64,000 nucleotides of DNA, taken from contig NZ_VMBG01000001.1 of the NCBI RefSeq assembly GCF_007559335.1, positions 1,302,001 to 1,366,000 of the forward strand, given 5' to 3'. Of the stretch, positions 10,411 through 21,397 are shown piece by piece. Within the stretch, counting starts at the first letter, position 1; every line of letters starts with the position of its first letter. Under the pieces are notes generated by a model. The model had not been told where the DNA came from and ran no database searches. It saw only the letters and a list, made by a program, of their open reading frames with translations. Source of the stretch: Rariglobus hedericola. Lineage in GTDB: Bacteria; Verrucomicrobiota; Verrucomicrobiia; Opitutales; Opitutaceae. The position numbers and the translations under genes were made by a program.

Positions 10411-10446
10411 AAAGCGCGCCCCTAGGGATGGGGGCGCGCTTTTTAT
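10411..10446. terminator. Intrinsic terminator between ychF and glgC
   Basis: A 12-bp stem (AAAGCGCGCCCC paired with GGGGCGCGCTTT) and T-rich tail. The A-rich left flank lets it also act on the convergent glgC transcript. Confidence 0.9.
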
Positions 10447-10502
10447 TGTCCGGTGGCCGGGCACGCCATCGTGCCGGCAGAGCGGAAGGCTCGTGCGGTT
10501 CC

Positions 10503-11789
10503 TTACAACACGGTGCCGCTGGGAACGATCACGCCCTTGGGCACGACCAGCACGCCGTCGCGGATGATGATGCCGTGAGCATAATCACCATCGGGCTTGT
10601 CCTTGGGGGAGAGCTTCACGTTGTCACCGATGCGGGCGTTTTTATCGATGATGGTGTGCTCGATGTAGCAGTTGGCGCCCACGCCGATGCTGAAGATGCC
10701 CTTCGCTGCGTTGTCGGCCTGCTGCTCGGGCGTCTCGTAATAGTCGGCGCCCATCATGACCACGTTGGACAGATGGGTGTTCTCGCCAACGAAGGAGCGA
10801 ATACCGAGCACGCAACGGGTGAGCTTCGAATCGGTGATGATCGAACCGTCACCAATCACGACGTGGTCGATGTCGCACTTGTTGAGCTTGGAGGCCGGCA
10901 GGTAGCGGTCCTGCGTGTAGATCGGCGCAGTCGGGTCGAAGAAGTTAAACGGAGGCAGCGGATCGGACAGCGCGAGGTTGGTGTCGAAGAAGGCCTTCAC
11001 GGTGCCGATATCTTCCCAATAGCCCTCGAAGATGTGGGCGAAGAGACGCTTGTTTCCGAGGAGGCTCGGGATGACTTCCTTGCCGAAGTCGGTCATGTTG
11101 TTATCGAGCGCGTCGGCCAGAACTTGGCGGTTGAACACGTAGATACCCATCGACGCGAGACAGTGCTTCTCGCCGCTCGAAGAGTGCAGGCCGGCTTCGA
11201 GTTTCGGGCTGAGCGTGAGGCTGTCGATGACGGCCGGATCCTTCGGTTTTTCGACGAAGCGGTTAATGGAAAGGTCGTCGTTGACCTGCATAAGACCGAG
11301 GCCTTCGACCTTGGAAACGGGGAACGGAATGGCCGCGAGGCTGACGTCGGCTTTGCTCGCGATGTGGTCGGCGATGATCTTGCGGAAATCCATCCGGTAA
11401 AGCTGGTCACCGGAGAGGATCAACACCAAGTCGTGAGGGAAGCTGCGGAAGTGTTGAAGATTACGACGGACGGCATCGGCGGTGCCTTGATACCAGTTGG
11501 CGTTCTTCTCGGTCTGCTCGGCGGAGAGGATGTCCACAAAGCCGCCGCCGAACGGGTCAAAGTGGTAGGTGTTCTGCGTGTGGCGATGTAGCGACGCGGT
11601 GTGAAACTGCGTCAGCAGGAAGATGCGGTTGATCTCGGAGTTGATACAGTTGCTGATCGGAATATCGACCAGACGATACTTGCCCGCGAGAGGGACCGCC
11701 GGTTTGCACCGTTCTGCAGTCAGAGGATAAAGACGGGTTCCGCGCCCGCCGCCCATGACCACTGCCAAGACTTGTTTCTGCATGCTCAT
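10503..11789 (-). CDS. glgC: Glucose-1-phosphate adenylyltransferase
   Basis: Makes ADP-glucose from glucose-1-phosphate and ATP, the committed step of glycogen synthesis; usually allosteric. The N-terminal nucleotidyltransferase domain shows GGGRGTRLYPLT (residues 14-25) and KPAVPLAGKYRLVDIPISN, with the FVEKP sugar-phosphate motif further on. The C-terminal left-handed beta-helix carries the hexapeptide-type repeats. The 428-residue length is normal. An alternative start two codons downstream (MQKQ) is possible. The gene is divergent from glmS, so the 95-base gap at 11790-11884 should hold both promoters; none is convincing by eye. Confidence 0.97.
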   Translation of the reverse strand: MSMQKQVLAVVMGGGRGTRLYPLTAERCKPAVPLAGKYRLVDIPISNCINSEINRIFLLTQFHTASLHRHTQNTYHFDPFGGGFVDILSAEQTEKNANWYQGTADAVRRNLQHFRSFPHDLVLILSGDQLYRMDFRKIIADHIASKADVSLAAIPFPVSKVEGLGLMQVNDDLSINRFVEKPKDPAVIDSLTLSPKLEAGLHSSSGEKHCLASMGIYVFNRQVLADALDNNMTDFGKEVIPSLLGNKRLFAHIFEGYWEDIGTVKAFFDTNLALSDPLPPFNFFDPTAPIYTQDRYLPASKLNKCDIDHVVIGDGSIITDSKLTRCVLGIRSFVGENTHLSNVVMMGADYYETPEQQADNAAKGIFSIGVGANCYIEHTIIDKNARIGDNVKLSPKDKPDGDYAHGIIIRDGVLVVPKGVIVPSGTVL

Positions 11790-11884
11790 ACGAGTTGATA
11801 AGAGAGGATTAGGGATAGTGGGTATTACCTTGCGCCACGTTTAAAGCGGCCCGTAAATTCGCGAGCTTAAACAGGTAAAAATTT

Positions 11885-13738
<1,854 letters not shown>

Positions 13739-13771
13739 CGACCACTGCCGCGCGTCCAACACCGCCCGCCC

Positions 13772-15274
13772 ATGAACATTTTCCCCCGCCGAGAGGACTT
13801 CCTGAAACTCGCCGCCCAAGGCAACGTCATCCCCGTTTACACCGACCTCATGGCGGACTTCGAGACGCCGGTCTCCGCCTACGCCAAGCTCAAGACCGCC
13901 GGCCCGTCCTACCTCCTCGAATCCGTCGAGGGCGGCGAACAGCTCTCGCGTTACAGCTTCATCGGCTGCCGCCCGCGCAAGCTCTTCATCTGCGGTCCCC
14001 AAACCACCGAGATCCGCATCCCCGCGCAGTCCGGCCAGCCCCCGCGTGTTGAAACCGTCCCGACTCCGCAGGACCCTCTCAAGCTGATCGAGGCCGAGAT
14101 GGCCGGCCACCATCCCGTCAACATTCCCGGCCTCCCCCGCTTCACCGGTGGCGCCGTAGGGTTTATTGGATACGAATACGTCACGCGCATCGAGCCCACC
14201 GTGCCCGCCGCGAAAACCGACGAGCTGGGCATGCCCCTGCTCTATTTCATGCTGTCGGACTCGCTCCTGATCTTCGACCGCGCCAAGCAAACCCTCCGTC
14301 TCTGCGTCAACGCCCACCTGCGCACCGCTGCCGATCCCGCCGCCGCCTACGACGCCGCGGTCGCCGAGCTCAACTCCCTCTACGCCCTACTACGCGAACC
14401 CAGCGCGCTCGCTCCCGCGCCCATCGCCGAACCGGCCAAAGTCGAAGTCCCCGCCGGCAATTTCACCAAGCCCGCCTTCGAGGCCGTGGTCGAAAACTGC
14501 AAGGAGTTCATCCGCTCCGGCGACATCATCCAGTTCGTCCCGTCGCAGCGCTTCACCAAGCCGTTCACCAAGTCCCCGCTCGATCTCTACCGAGCCCTCC
14601 GCACGGTCAACCCGTCGCCCTACATGTTCATCTTGGAGGCCGACGACTTCGCCATCGTCGGCGCATCGCCCGAGGTGCACGTGCGCCTCACCGACGGACT
14701 CGTTGAGATCCGCCCCATCGCCGGCACCCGCAAACGCGGCGTCACCCACGCCGACGACCTCGCGCTGGAGCAAGACCTGCTCGCCGACGAAAAAGAACGC
14801 GCCGAGCATCTCATGCTCGTCGATCTCGCCCGCAACGACATTGGCCGCGTCTGCCAATACGGCACCGTCACCGTCCCCGAGAGCTTCGTCATCGAACGCT
14901 ACTCGCACGTCATGCACATCGTCTCCCAGGTCGAAGGTAAAATCGCCTCTGGCAAGACCGCCTACGACCTCATGCGCGCCACCTTCCCGGCAGGCACCGT
15001 CAGCGGAGCGCCCAAGATCCGCGCCATGCAGATCATCGCCCAAAACGAACCGTCCCAACGCGGTTTTTACGCCGGCGCCCTCGGTTACTTTGGCTACGAC
15101 GGCAACAGTGACACCTGCATCATGCTGCGCACCTCGCTCATCAAGGATGGAAAAATCCACATCCAGGCCGGCGCCGGTGTAGTGGCCGACTCGATACCAA
15201 CCTCCGAATACCAGGAAACCGTCAACAAGGCCTCAGCCCTCTTCAAGGCAGTCGCCATGGCCGAGCAATTCTAA
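13772..15274 (+). CDS. trpE: Anthranilate synthase component I
   Basis: Chorismate-using enzyme for the first step of tryptophan synthesis; it needs a glutaminase partner (TrpG), which is not in this window. The LLES...S segment near residue 50 (YLLESVEGGEQLSRYSF) is the tryptophan feedback-binding element that separates TrpE from PabB. The chorismate-binding domain shows PIAGTRKRG, DEKERAEHLMLVDLARND (split for description) and the terminal AGAGVVADS. It has 500 residues, as expected. Placement behind glmS without other trp genes is unusual. Confidence 0.95.
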   Translation: MNIFPRREDFLKLAAQGNVIPVYTDLMADFETPVSAYAKLKTAGPSYLLESVEGGEQLSRYSFIGCRPRKLFICGPQTTEIRIPAQSGQPPRVETVPTPQDPLKLIEAEMAGHHPVNIPGLPRFTGGAVGFIGYEYVTRIEPTVPAAKTDELGMPLLYFMLSDSLLIFDRAKQTLRLCVNAHLRTAADPAAAYDAAVAELNSLYALLREPSALAPAPIAEPAKVEVPAGNFTKPAFEAVVENCKEFIRSGDIIQFVPSQRFTKPFTKSPLDLYRALRTVNPSPYMFILEADDFAIVGASPEVHVRLTDGLVEIRPIAGTRKRGVTHADDLALEQDLLADEKERAEHLMLVDLARNDIGRVCQYGTVTVPESFVIERYSHVMHIVSQVEGKIASGKTAYDLMRATFPAGTVSGAPKIRAMQIIAQNEPSQRGFYAGALGYFGYDGNSDTCIMLRTSLIKDGKIHIQAGAGVVADSIPTSEYQETVNKASALFKAVAMAEQF

Positions 15275-15275
15275 C

Positions 15276-15309
15276 AACCAATATGCCCGCGCGTGCGGGC
15301 GCGTTGGTT
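15276..15309. terminator. Stem-loop between trpE and the LysR gene
   Basis: An outer AACCAA/TTGGTT stem encloses an inner GCCCGC-GCGT-GCGGGC hairpin. It overlaps the last codon of the convergent LysR gene, lies just after trpE, and has no strong T run, so termination activity is uncertain. Confidence 0.55.
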
Positions 15310-16237
15310 AGGCGCCCAGCTCGGATACGCGCCCGAAATCCTGCGTCACCGCTTCGCACAAACCGGCAAACGTTTCCTCGGCCAGCGGCAGTTTACGTCC
15401 TTTCAGAAACGACACGCCCCACCGGCGTTTCAGTTTTCGTTTCCCGAGTGGAATCGAAACCAGCGCACCTTTCGCCAGCTCCTCACGTGCGATCCATGGT
15501 GCCAGCACGCCCGCCCCCATGCCGATCTTCACCAGCTCCTTGATCGCCTCCATGCTGCCCAGTTCGATCACATTCTGCATCGAGACCCCTTCCTCGCGGA
15601 AATACTCGTCCACCAACCGGAACGTATAACTGCTCTTGTTGTAGAGCACCAACGTTTCGGCCGCGATGTCCTCTCGTGGCGCCTTCCGCTTGGCCGCCCA
15701 AGGATGCATCGGAGAGACTAAGAACCTCAGCTCGTCCTCAAACAACGGACGAAACACCAGATCCGCCGCGTTCGATTCCGATTCGAGCGTGAGCGCGATA
15801 TCCACCTGGTTACTGCGCAGGAGTTCCAGCTGTCGCGGATGATCACCGGATTCAATTTTGATCACACACGAGGGGAAGCTCTGCTTAAATTCGCGCAGCA
15901 CTGTAGGGAGAATGTGGTGACACGCCGTCGTGCTGGCGCCTACACGCAGTCGTCCCTGCCCCCAGTTCTGCAGCTCTTCCAACGCCGTGCGCGCGTCCTG
16001 CATCTCCCGCAAAATACGCTCCACAGGGGGAAGCAATTGCTCGCCCGCCTGCGTCAGATGCACTTTTTTGCCCACGCGATCAAAAAGACGCACGCCCATC
16101 TCGCGCTCGAAGGTCTTGATGGTATGGCTGACCGCCGACTGCGTCAGGAACAGATCTTTCGCCGCCATGGTAAAACTTCCCCGTCGGGCGAGAGTTGCAA
16201 AGGCCAGCATCTGCCGGCTGTCGAGAGTGGCGCTCAT
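15308..16237 (-). CDS. LysR-family transcriptional regulator, probably of the nitrate island
   Basis: The start at 16237 (MSATLDSRQMLAF, 309 residues) is preceded by GAGGA at about -10, one of the few good ribosome-binding sites here. The N-terminal winged helix-turn-helix (AFATLARRGSFTMAAKDLF, then LTQSAVSHTIKTFE) is classic LysR; the rest is a type-2 periplasmic-binding fold for the inducer, with the RLRVGASTTACHHILP start of that domain. It is divergent from the nitrate transporter genes and shares a 102-base gap with a candidate LysR box at 16265-16283. By analogy with NtcB- and CysB-type regulators it probably controls nitrogen or oxyanion assimilation; the inducer is unknown. Confidence 0.9.
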   Translation of the reverse strand: MSATLDSRQMLAFATLARRGSFTMAAKDLFLTQSAVSHTIKTFEREMGVRLFDRVGKKVHLTQAGEQLLPPVERILREMQDARTALEELQNWGQGRLRVGASTTACHHILPTVLREFKQSFPSCVIKIESGDHPRQLELLRSNQVDIALTLESESNAADLVFRPLFEDELRFLVSPMHPWAAKRKAPREDIAAETLVLYNKSSYTFRLVDEYFREEGVSMQNVIELGSMEAIKELVKIGMGAGVLAPWIAREELAKGALVSIPLGKRKLKRRWGVSFLKGRKLPLAEETFAGLCEAVTQDFGRVSELGA

Positions 16238-16264
16238 CGATGAAGATTCCTCATCATTTTCATT

Positions 16265-16283
16265 AAATGTTTGAAAAGCATTT
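16265..16283. promoter_or_regulatory. Candidate LysR-type binding site (T-N11-A)
   Basis: An inverted repeat AAATG-N9-CATTT with the T-N11-A core typical of LysR-family boxes lies 28 bases upstream of the LysR start and 57 bases upstream of the nitrate operon's first start codon. Confidence 0.45.
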
Positions 16284-16339
16284 CTTGTTCCAAACGCAGT
16301 TGGTGGCACGTCGGAGGCTTAACGCAAGGACATCTGCGT

Positions 16340-17431
16340 ATGACCTCGACCATTCGAAAAACACCGGCAACCGCCGCGCCACGCCGCCCATTGCGCATCG
16401 GTTTCATCGCGCTCAACGACGCCGCCCCGATCATCGTCGCACATGAAAACGGCTTCTTCCAGAAGCACGGCCTGAGTGTCGAACTCAGCCGCGAGGTCGG
16501 CTGGGCCACGGTTCGTGACAAGGTCATTCATCGCGAACTCGACGCCGCCCACGCCCTCGGCGCGATGGTGATCAGCACCAACCTCGGTCTCAACTGCCTG
16601 CCCTGCGAGTGCCTCACTGGCTTCGTCCTCAACACCAACGGCAACTGCGTCACCCTTTCCGAGGATCTCTGGAACCGCGGCGTGCGCGATGCCGTCACCA
16701 TGCGCGACGAGATTATCCGCTCCCGCCACGATCGCACCTATGTCTTCGGCGTCGTGTTCGCCCACTCCTCCCACCGCATTCACATTTGCGACTGGCTGCG
16801 CAGCGGCGGCATCGATCCGGAGAAGGACGTGCGCATCGTCGTCGTTCCGCCGCCCCAGCTTTTTCGCAATCTCGCCGCCGGCACCATCGACGGCTACTGC
16901 GTCGGCGATCCGTGGAACTCCCTAGCCGTCCGCGAAAAAATCGGCTGGTGCCCCGCCATCAGTCCTGACCTCGCCCCCGGCCACGCGGAAAAAGTGGTCA
17001 TGGTCCGCAGCGACTTCGCCGAAACCCGCGCCGAAGAACACCTCGCCATGATCGCCGCCCTTTCCGAGGCCGCCGCCCTGTGCGACCAAACCAATTTCCG
17101 TCCTGAGCTCTGCAAGATTCTCGCCCGCCGCGAATACATGAACGTTCCCGCGCGCGTCATCCAGTCGAGTCTCGTCGGTCCCTTTGACTACGGCCACGGC
17201 CGCACGGTCTCCGCCGACGACTTCATCCATTACCACCGCAACGGCGCCAACGACCCCACCGCCGCCAAAGCCGCCTGGCTCATCGATGGTTTTAACCGCC
17301 ACCGGTTCCTGCCCGCCGGCATCACGGTTCCCGCCGATCTCGGCGCCCGCTCTTTCCGCTCCGATCTTTACCACCTTGCCCAGAAGCCTTCCCGCACTTC
17401 CCGCCATGACAAAACACTCGTTCACGCCTGA
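16340..17431 (+). CDS. NrtA/NasS-like nitrate-binding protein without a signal peptide
   Basis: A 363-residue protein of the NrtA/SsuA/TauA-like periplasmic-binding superfamily, clearly paralogous to the next gene (IGFIALNDAAPIIVAHENGFF here, compare FGFIALTDCSPIVIAHEKGFF there, each split for comparison). The start at 16340 has AAGGA about 10 bases upstream and yields no signal peptide or transmembrane segment, so the product should stay in the cytoplasm. Cytoplasmic members include NasS, the nitrate/nitrite sensor that holds the antiterminator NasT, and the C-terminal sensor domain of cyanobacterial NrtC. No NasT-like ANTAR protein is present in the window. It overlaps nrtA by 26 bases. A ligand-sensing role is inferred. 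Confidence 0.85.
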   Translation: MTSTIRKTPATAAPRRPLRIGFIALNDAAPIIVAHENGFFQKHGLSVELSREVGWATVRDKVIHRELDAAHALGAMVISTNLGLNCLPCECLTGFVLNTNGNCVTLSEDLWNRGVRDAVTMRDEIIRSRHDRTYVFGVVFAHSSHRIHICDWLRSGGIDPEKDVRIVVVPPPQLFRNLAAGTIDGYCVGDPWNSLAVREKIGWCPAISPDLAPGHAEKVVMVRSDFAETRAEEHLAMIAALSEAAALCDQTNFRPELCKILARREYMNVPARVIQSSLVGPFDYGHGRTVSADDFIHYHRNGANDPTAAKAAWLIDGFNRHRFLPAGITVPADLGARSFRSDLYHLAQKPSRTSRHDKTLVHA

Positions 17432-18695
17432 TTCATTTCGTCCCCGCCAACCGTCGCGACGCTCTTTCATCGCAACCACCGCCGCCTCCCTCGGTCTCGC
17501 TGCGCTTCTCAGCCTAGCGCCTTCGATTGCCCACGCCGCGCCCGACTACACTCCCGAGCAATCCGAGGTCTCCTTCGGCTTCATCGCCCTGACCGACTGC
17601 TCGCCCATCGTCATCGCCCACGAAAAAGGCTTCTTCGCCAAATACGGTATCAAAGCCACTATCAAGAAAGGCGCCAGCTGGGCCGCCATCCGCGACATGC
17701 TCAGCTCGGGTGACATCCAATCCACCCACATGCTGATCGGTATGCCGTTCGCCTCCACCATGGGCCTCGGCGGCGCGACCCCCAAGCCGATGATCATCCC
17801 TTGGATGCTCAATCGCAACGGCCAGGCCATCACCTTGTCCAACGATTTCAAGGGCAAGGTCGGTGCTGATCCCAAAGCACTGAAACCCTTCGTGGACGCC
17901 GCCAAGGCCAAGGGCACACCCCTCACGTTCGCGATGACGTTCCCTCCCGGCACCCACGCCATGTGGATGCGCTACTATCTCGCCGCCGGCGGCATCAACC
18001 CCGACTCCGACGTCTCTCTCGTCACCATCCCGCCTCCCCAGATGGTTGCCAACATGAAGGTCGGCAAGATGGACGGCTTCTGCGTCGGCGAGCCTTGGAA
18101 CGCCCGCTCCATCGCCGACAACATCGGCTACACGTCCGTCACCACGCAGGACATGTGGAAGGACCACCCGGAAAAAGTCCTCGCCTTCACCGAAGAGTGG
18201 GCGACCAAGAATCCCAAGACGGTTAAAGCCATCCTCAAAGCCATCCACGAAGCCTCCGTCTGGCTCGACGACATGGGTAACCGCGACGAGGCCTGCACCA
18301 TCGTATCCAAACCCAACTACATCAATTGCCCCAAGAATATCATCCTCGGCCGCATGCTCGGTCAGCTCGACTACGGTGACGGCCGCAAGGTTACCGACGA
18401 AGCCCCGATGCACTTCTCCATCCGCAACGCCAACTATCCCCAGCCCAAGTTCGGCCTCTGGTGGCTCACCCAGTTCCGCCGCTGGGGCTTGGTCACCGGC
18501 GCCCCCGATTACGAAGGTGTCGTGAAGCGCGTCATGCGCCCCGACATCTACGAGGAAGCCATGGCCGAGCTCGGCGTCACCGACCGCAAGATCGACAACT
18601 CCCCCGTCACGCTCTTCGACGGCGTCACGTTCGACCCCAAGGGCGACCTCGAAGCCTACGCCACGGGCTTCCCCGTCAACTCACTGAAAAACTGA
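17406..18695 (+). CDS. nrtA: Nitrate/nitrite ABC transporter substrate-binding protein
   Basis: The start at 17406 gives a twin-arginine signal: Ser-Arg18-Arg19-Ser-Phe-Ile, then a hydrophobic stretch ending SIAHA with cleavage after residue 44. The mature part is a full-length NrtA-type protein (429 residues in total), with the FGFIALTDCSPIVIAHEKG start, MTFPPGTHAMWMRYYLAAGG and GFCVGEPWNAR segments typical of the family. Tat export suggests folding before translocation. It is the second gene of the nrt operon. Bicarbonate (CmpA-like) is the main alternative ligand; the linked nitrate and nitrite reductases favour nitrate/nitrite. Confidence 0.93.
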   Translation: MTKHSFTPDSFRPRQPSRRSFIATTAASLGLAALLSLAPSIAHAAPDYTPEQSEVSFGFIALTDCSPIVIAHEKGFFAKYGIKATIKKGASWAAIRDMLSSGDIQSTHMLIGMPFASTMGLGGATPKPMIIPWMLNRNGQAITLSNDFKGKVGADPKALKPFVDAAKAKGTPLTFAMTFPPGTHAMWMRYYLAAGGINPDSDVSLVTIPPPQMVANMKVGKMDGFCVGEPWNARSIADNIGYTSVTTQDMWKDHPEKVLAFTEEWATKNPKTVKAILKAIHEASVWLDDMGNRDEACTIVSKPNYINCPKNIILGRMLGQLDYGDGRKVTDEAPMHFSIRNANYPQPKFGLWWLTQFRRWGLVTGAPDYEGVVKRVMRPDIYEEAMAELGVTDRKIDNSPVTLFDGVTFDPKGDLEAYATGFPVNSLKN

Positions 18696-18726
18696 TCCGC
18701 TCTCCCGCACCAAGCCGCCGAATCCC

Positions 18727-19521
18727 ATGAACGCCAACGTCCGCAATTTCCTCATCAACTGCGCCTGCCTCCTTGCGGGCGTTGTGCTCACCCTCGGTTT
18801 CTGGTCCCTGCTCAGCGCCACCGTCGCCAAAGAACTTCCCACTCCCGCCGCCACGTGGGAAGTAGCCAAGCCCTACGTCCTGGAGCCGCTCGCCAAGCGC
18901 GGTGAACAGGACCAGGGCATTCTCCGCCTCGTCGGTTATTCCCTGGCGCTCGTCGCCAAGGGCTACGCCATCGCCCTCATCGTCGGCACGCCGATCGGCT
19001 TCTTCCTCGGTCTCTCGAAGGGCTTCTCACGTCTCTTCGATCCGATCGTCCAGGTGCTACGTCCGGTTTCGCCTCTCGCCTGGTTACCGCTCGGCATGGT
19101 GCTTTTCCTCAGCACCGGAAAACAGGCCCTCGAAAACGGCGCCCTCTTCACCATTGCGATCTGTGCAATGTGGCCAACCGTCCTCAATACCGCCGTCGGC
19201 GTCCGCGCGATTCCTCAGGACTATCTCAACGTCGGTCGCGTGCTTAAACTCTCCCGCACCCAGATGCTCTTCAAGATCATGGTGCCCTCCACGCTGCCTT
19301 ACATGTTCACCGGTTTCCGTCTCTCCCTCGGCATCGCGTGGCTCGTGATCGTCGCTGCCGAGATGCTCACGGGCCGCACCGGCGTCGGCTCCTTCCTTTG
19401 GAACGAATACAACAACGCCAACTACGGAAACATCATCTTCTCCATCCTCACCATCGGCATCATCGGGTTCATCCTCGATCGCCTGATGAGCTTGGTTGAG
19501 AGCCGCCTCAAGACCGCCTGA
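18727..19521 (+). CDS. nrtB: Nitrate ABC transporter permease
   Basis: A 264-residue inner-membrane permease of the binding-protein-dependent (BPD) transport family. Five to six hydrophobic helices are visible, starting with a signal-anchor-like segment at residues 8-30. The cytoplasmic coupling loop is present as the EAA-like segment around SRTQMLFKIMVPSTLPYMF. It would form the homodimeric channel for the two ATPases encoded next, with 12 bases separating it from the first. Confidence 0.93.
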   Translation: MNANVRNFLINCACLLAGVVLTLGFWSLLSATVAKELPTPAATWEVAKPYVLEPLAKRGEQDQGILRLVGYSLALVAKGYAIALIVGTPIGFFLGLSKGFSRLFDPIVQVLRPVSPLAWLPLGMVLFLSTGKQALENGALFTIAICAMWPTVLNTAVGVRAIPQDYLNVGRVLKLSRTQMLFKIMVPSTLPYMFTGFRLSLGIAWLVIVAAEMLTGRTGVGSFLWNEYNNANYGNIIFSILTIGIIGFILDRLMSLVESRLKTA

Positions 19522-19533
19522 TTTCCGCACACC

Positions 19534-20424
19534 ATGGCCTTTCTCGAACTCAAAAACGTCTCCAAGTCCTACGGCGGCACGCCCGTGCTGAGCGACGTGA
19601 ACCTCTCCATCATCGAGGGTGAATTCGTCGCGATCGTCGGCTACTCCGGCCAGGGTAAAACCACGCTCATGTCGCTCATCGCGGGCCTCATCAAGCCCGA
19701 CTCCGGCACCCTCACCCTCTCCGGCCAGCCCATCACCGGCCCGAGTCCGGATCGCGGTCTCGTCTTTCAAAACTACTCGCTCCTCCCGTGGCTCACCGTC
19801 GGCGAAAACATCGACCTCGCCGTCAAATCCGTCTTCCCCGAAAAAACGTCCGCCGAACGCGCCGCCCACATCGATCGCTACATCGCGATGGTGAAGCTCT
19901 CACACGCCAAGGACCGCCGCCCGAGTCAACTATCCGGCGGTATGAAGCAGCGCGTATCCGTCGCCCGCACGCTCTCCATCCAGCCGAGCATTTTGCTCCT
20001 CGATGAACCGCTCTCCGCCCTCGACGCCCTCACCCGCGCCAACCTCCAGGACGAGATCAACGACATCTGCCAGTCTGACAAAAAGACCGTCGTCCTCATC
20101 ACCAACTCCGTAGACGAAGCTCTCCTCCTCGCCGACCGCGTCATCCCGCTCACCATCGGCCCCGGTGCTACTCTCGCCGCGCCCATCACCATCGATCTGC
20201 CCCGTCCCCGCGACCGCAAGGCCCTCAACCACGAGCCCGAATTCAAGCGCCTGCGAGCCCAGATCACCGACCAGCTCCTCGGTTTCAATGCCGCCCGCAA
20301 GTCCTCGCTTTCCCGCAAGCTCATCCTGCCCGACATCCTCCCGGAAAACCTCGACGCCCCCCGCGTCAACCGCCCGCCCCGCCGTCTCTCCGAGGAAAAG
20401 AACGAAACCGTCATCTCCGTCTAA
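19534..20424 (+). CDS. Nitrate ABC transporter ATPase, NrtC-like but lacking the sensor domain
   Basis: A 296-residue ABC ATPase. Walker A is GYSGQGKTT (residues 36-44), the signature is [13 protein letters not shown] and Walker B is [13 protein letters not shown]. The H-loop, usually THD, reads ITNSVDEA, so the switch histidine is replaced by Asn. Cyanobacterial NrtC proteins, as I remember them, have a similar TN motif, which supports an NrtC assignment, but the NrtA-like C-terminal regulatory domain of NrtC is missing; instead there is a short basic tail of about 60 residues. Together with the next gene it probably forms an asymmetric ATPase pair. Three bases separate the two genes. Confidence 0.9.
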   Translation: MAFLELKNVSKSYGGTPVLSDVNLSIIEGEFVAIVGYSGQGKTTLMSLIAGLIKPDSGTLTLSGQPITGPSPDRGLVFQNYSLLPWLTVGENIDLAVKSVFPEKTSAERAAHIDRYIAMVKLSHAKDRRPSQLSGGMKQRVSVARTLSIQPSILLLDEPLSALDALTRANLQDEINDICQSDKKTVVLITNSVDEALLLADRVIPLTIGPGATLAAPITIDLPRPRDRKALNHEPEFKRLRAQITDQLLGFNAARKSSLSRKLILPDILPENLDAPRVNRPPRRLSEEKNETVISV

Positions 20425-20427
20425 GCC

Positions 20428-21300
20428 ATGAGCTCCTTCCTCGAAATCTCCCAGCTTCACAAAACCTTCCCGACTCCGAAGGGTCCGCTCACGGTCGTCG
20501 AGGACTTCAATCTCAAGGTTCGCAAAGGCGAATTCATCGCCCTCATCGGCCACTCCGGCTGCGGCAAGAGCACCGTCCTTTCCATGATCGCCGGCCTCGC
20601 CGACGTCTCGCAGGGCGGCATCATCCTCTCCGGCAAAGAGGTCACCGCCGCCGGACCCGACCGCGGCGTCGTGTTTCAATCGCCGTGTCTGCTCCCGTGG
20701 TTCACCGCCTTTGAAAACGTCATGCTCGGCGTGAACCAGGTTTACTACACCGCCAGCAAATCCGAGCGCATCCAGATCGCCGAATACTACCTCACCGTCG
20801 TCGGCCTCGGTGACGCCATGCACAAGCGCCCCGGCGAACTTTCCCAAGGCATGCGTCAACGCTGCGGCATCGCCCGCGCCTTTGCGCTCAGCCCCAAGAT
20901 GCTCCTCCTCGACGAGCCGTTCGGCATGTTGGACAACCTAACCAAGATGGAGCTCCAGGATGTGCTCCTCGATCTCTGGCAGCGCGACCAGAAGACCGCC
21001 CTCATCGTGACCCACGACGTCGATGAAGCCCTCTATCTCGCCGACCGTGTCGTCATGATGTCCGACGGACCCAACGCCACTGTCGGTGATATTTTGGAGA
21101 TCAATTTCCCTCGTCCACGCAATCGCAAGCAGCTCCTCGAAGATCCCGCCTACTACGCCGCTCGTGAGCACCTGATCACCTTCCTCGAAGAACGCTCCCA
21201 CCACCGTCCCGAGAAGAGCGCCCACGCCACGCCTCCCACACCGCCCGCCAAGCCGAGCGGCATGCGCAAGCTCTTCGGAGCACTCGCCGCCACCACCTAA
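20428..21300 (+). CDS. nrtD: Nitrate ABC transporter ATPase, NrtD-like
   Basis: A 290-residue ABC ATPase with a canonical Walker A (GHSGCGKST), signature [14 protein letters not shown], Walker [13 protein letters not shown] and an intact H-loop ([15 protein letters not shown]). The C-terminal 40 residues are Pro/Ala/Lys-rich and look flexible. It is the last gene of the transport block, with the porin 97 bases downstream. With the NrtC-like protein it would power nitrate uptake; one fully competent site and one degenerate site are expected. Confidence 0.93.
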   Translation: MSSFLEISQLHKTFPTPKGPLTVVEDFNLKVRKGEFIALIGHSGCGKSTVLSMIAGLADVSQGGIILSGKEVTAAGPDRGVVFQSPCLLPWFTAFENVMLGVNQVYYTASKSERIQIAEYYLTVVGLGDAMHKRPGELSQGMRQRCGIARAFALSPKMLLLDEPFGMLDNLTKMELQDVLLDLWQRDQKTALIVTHDVDEALYLADRVVMMSDGPNATVGDILEINFPRPRNRKQLLEDPAYYAAREHLITFLEERSHHRPEKSAHATPPTPPAKPSGMRKLFGALAATT

Positions 21301-21397
21301 CCACCGCCCGCACCGCTCCTTTTCCGAGACCTCACGGGTCACCAAGGCCACTGCCTTGGCCTCACGCCACCACTTCCCGCCAGCAATGACACACACC

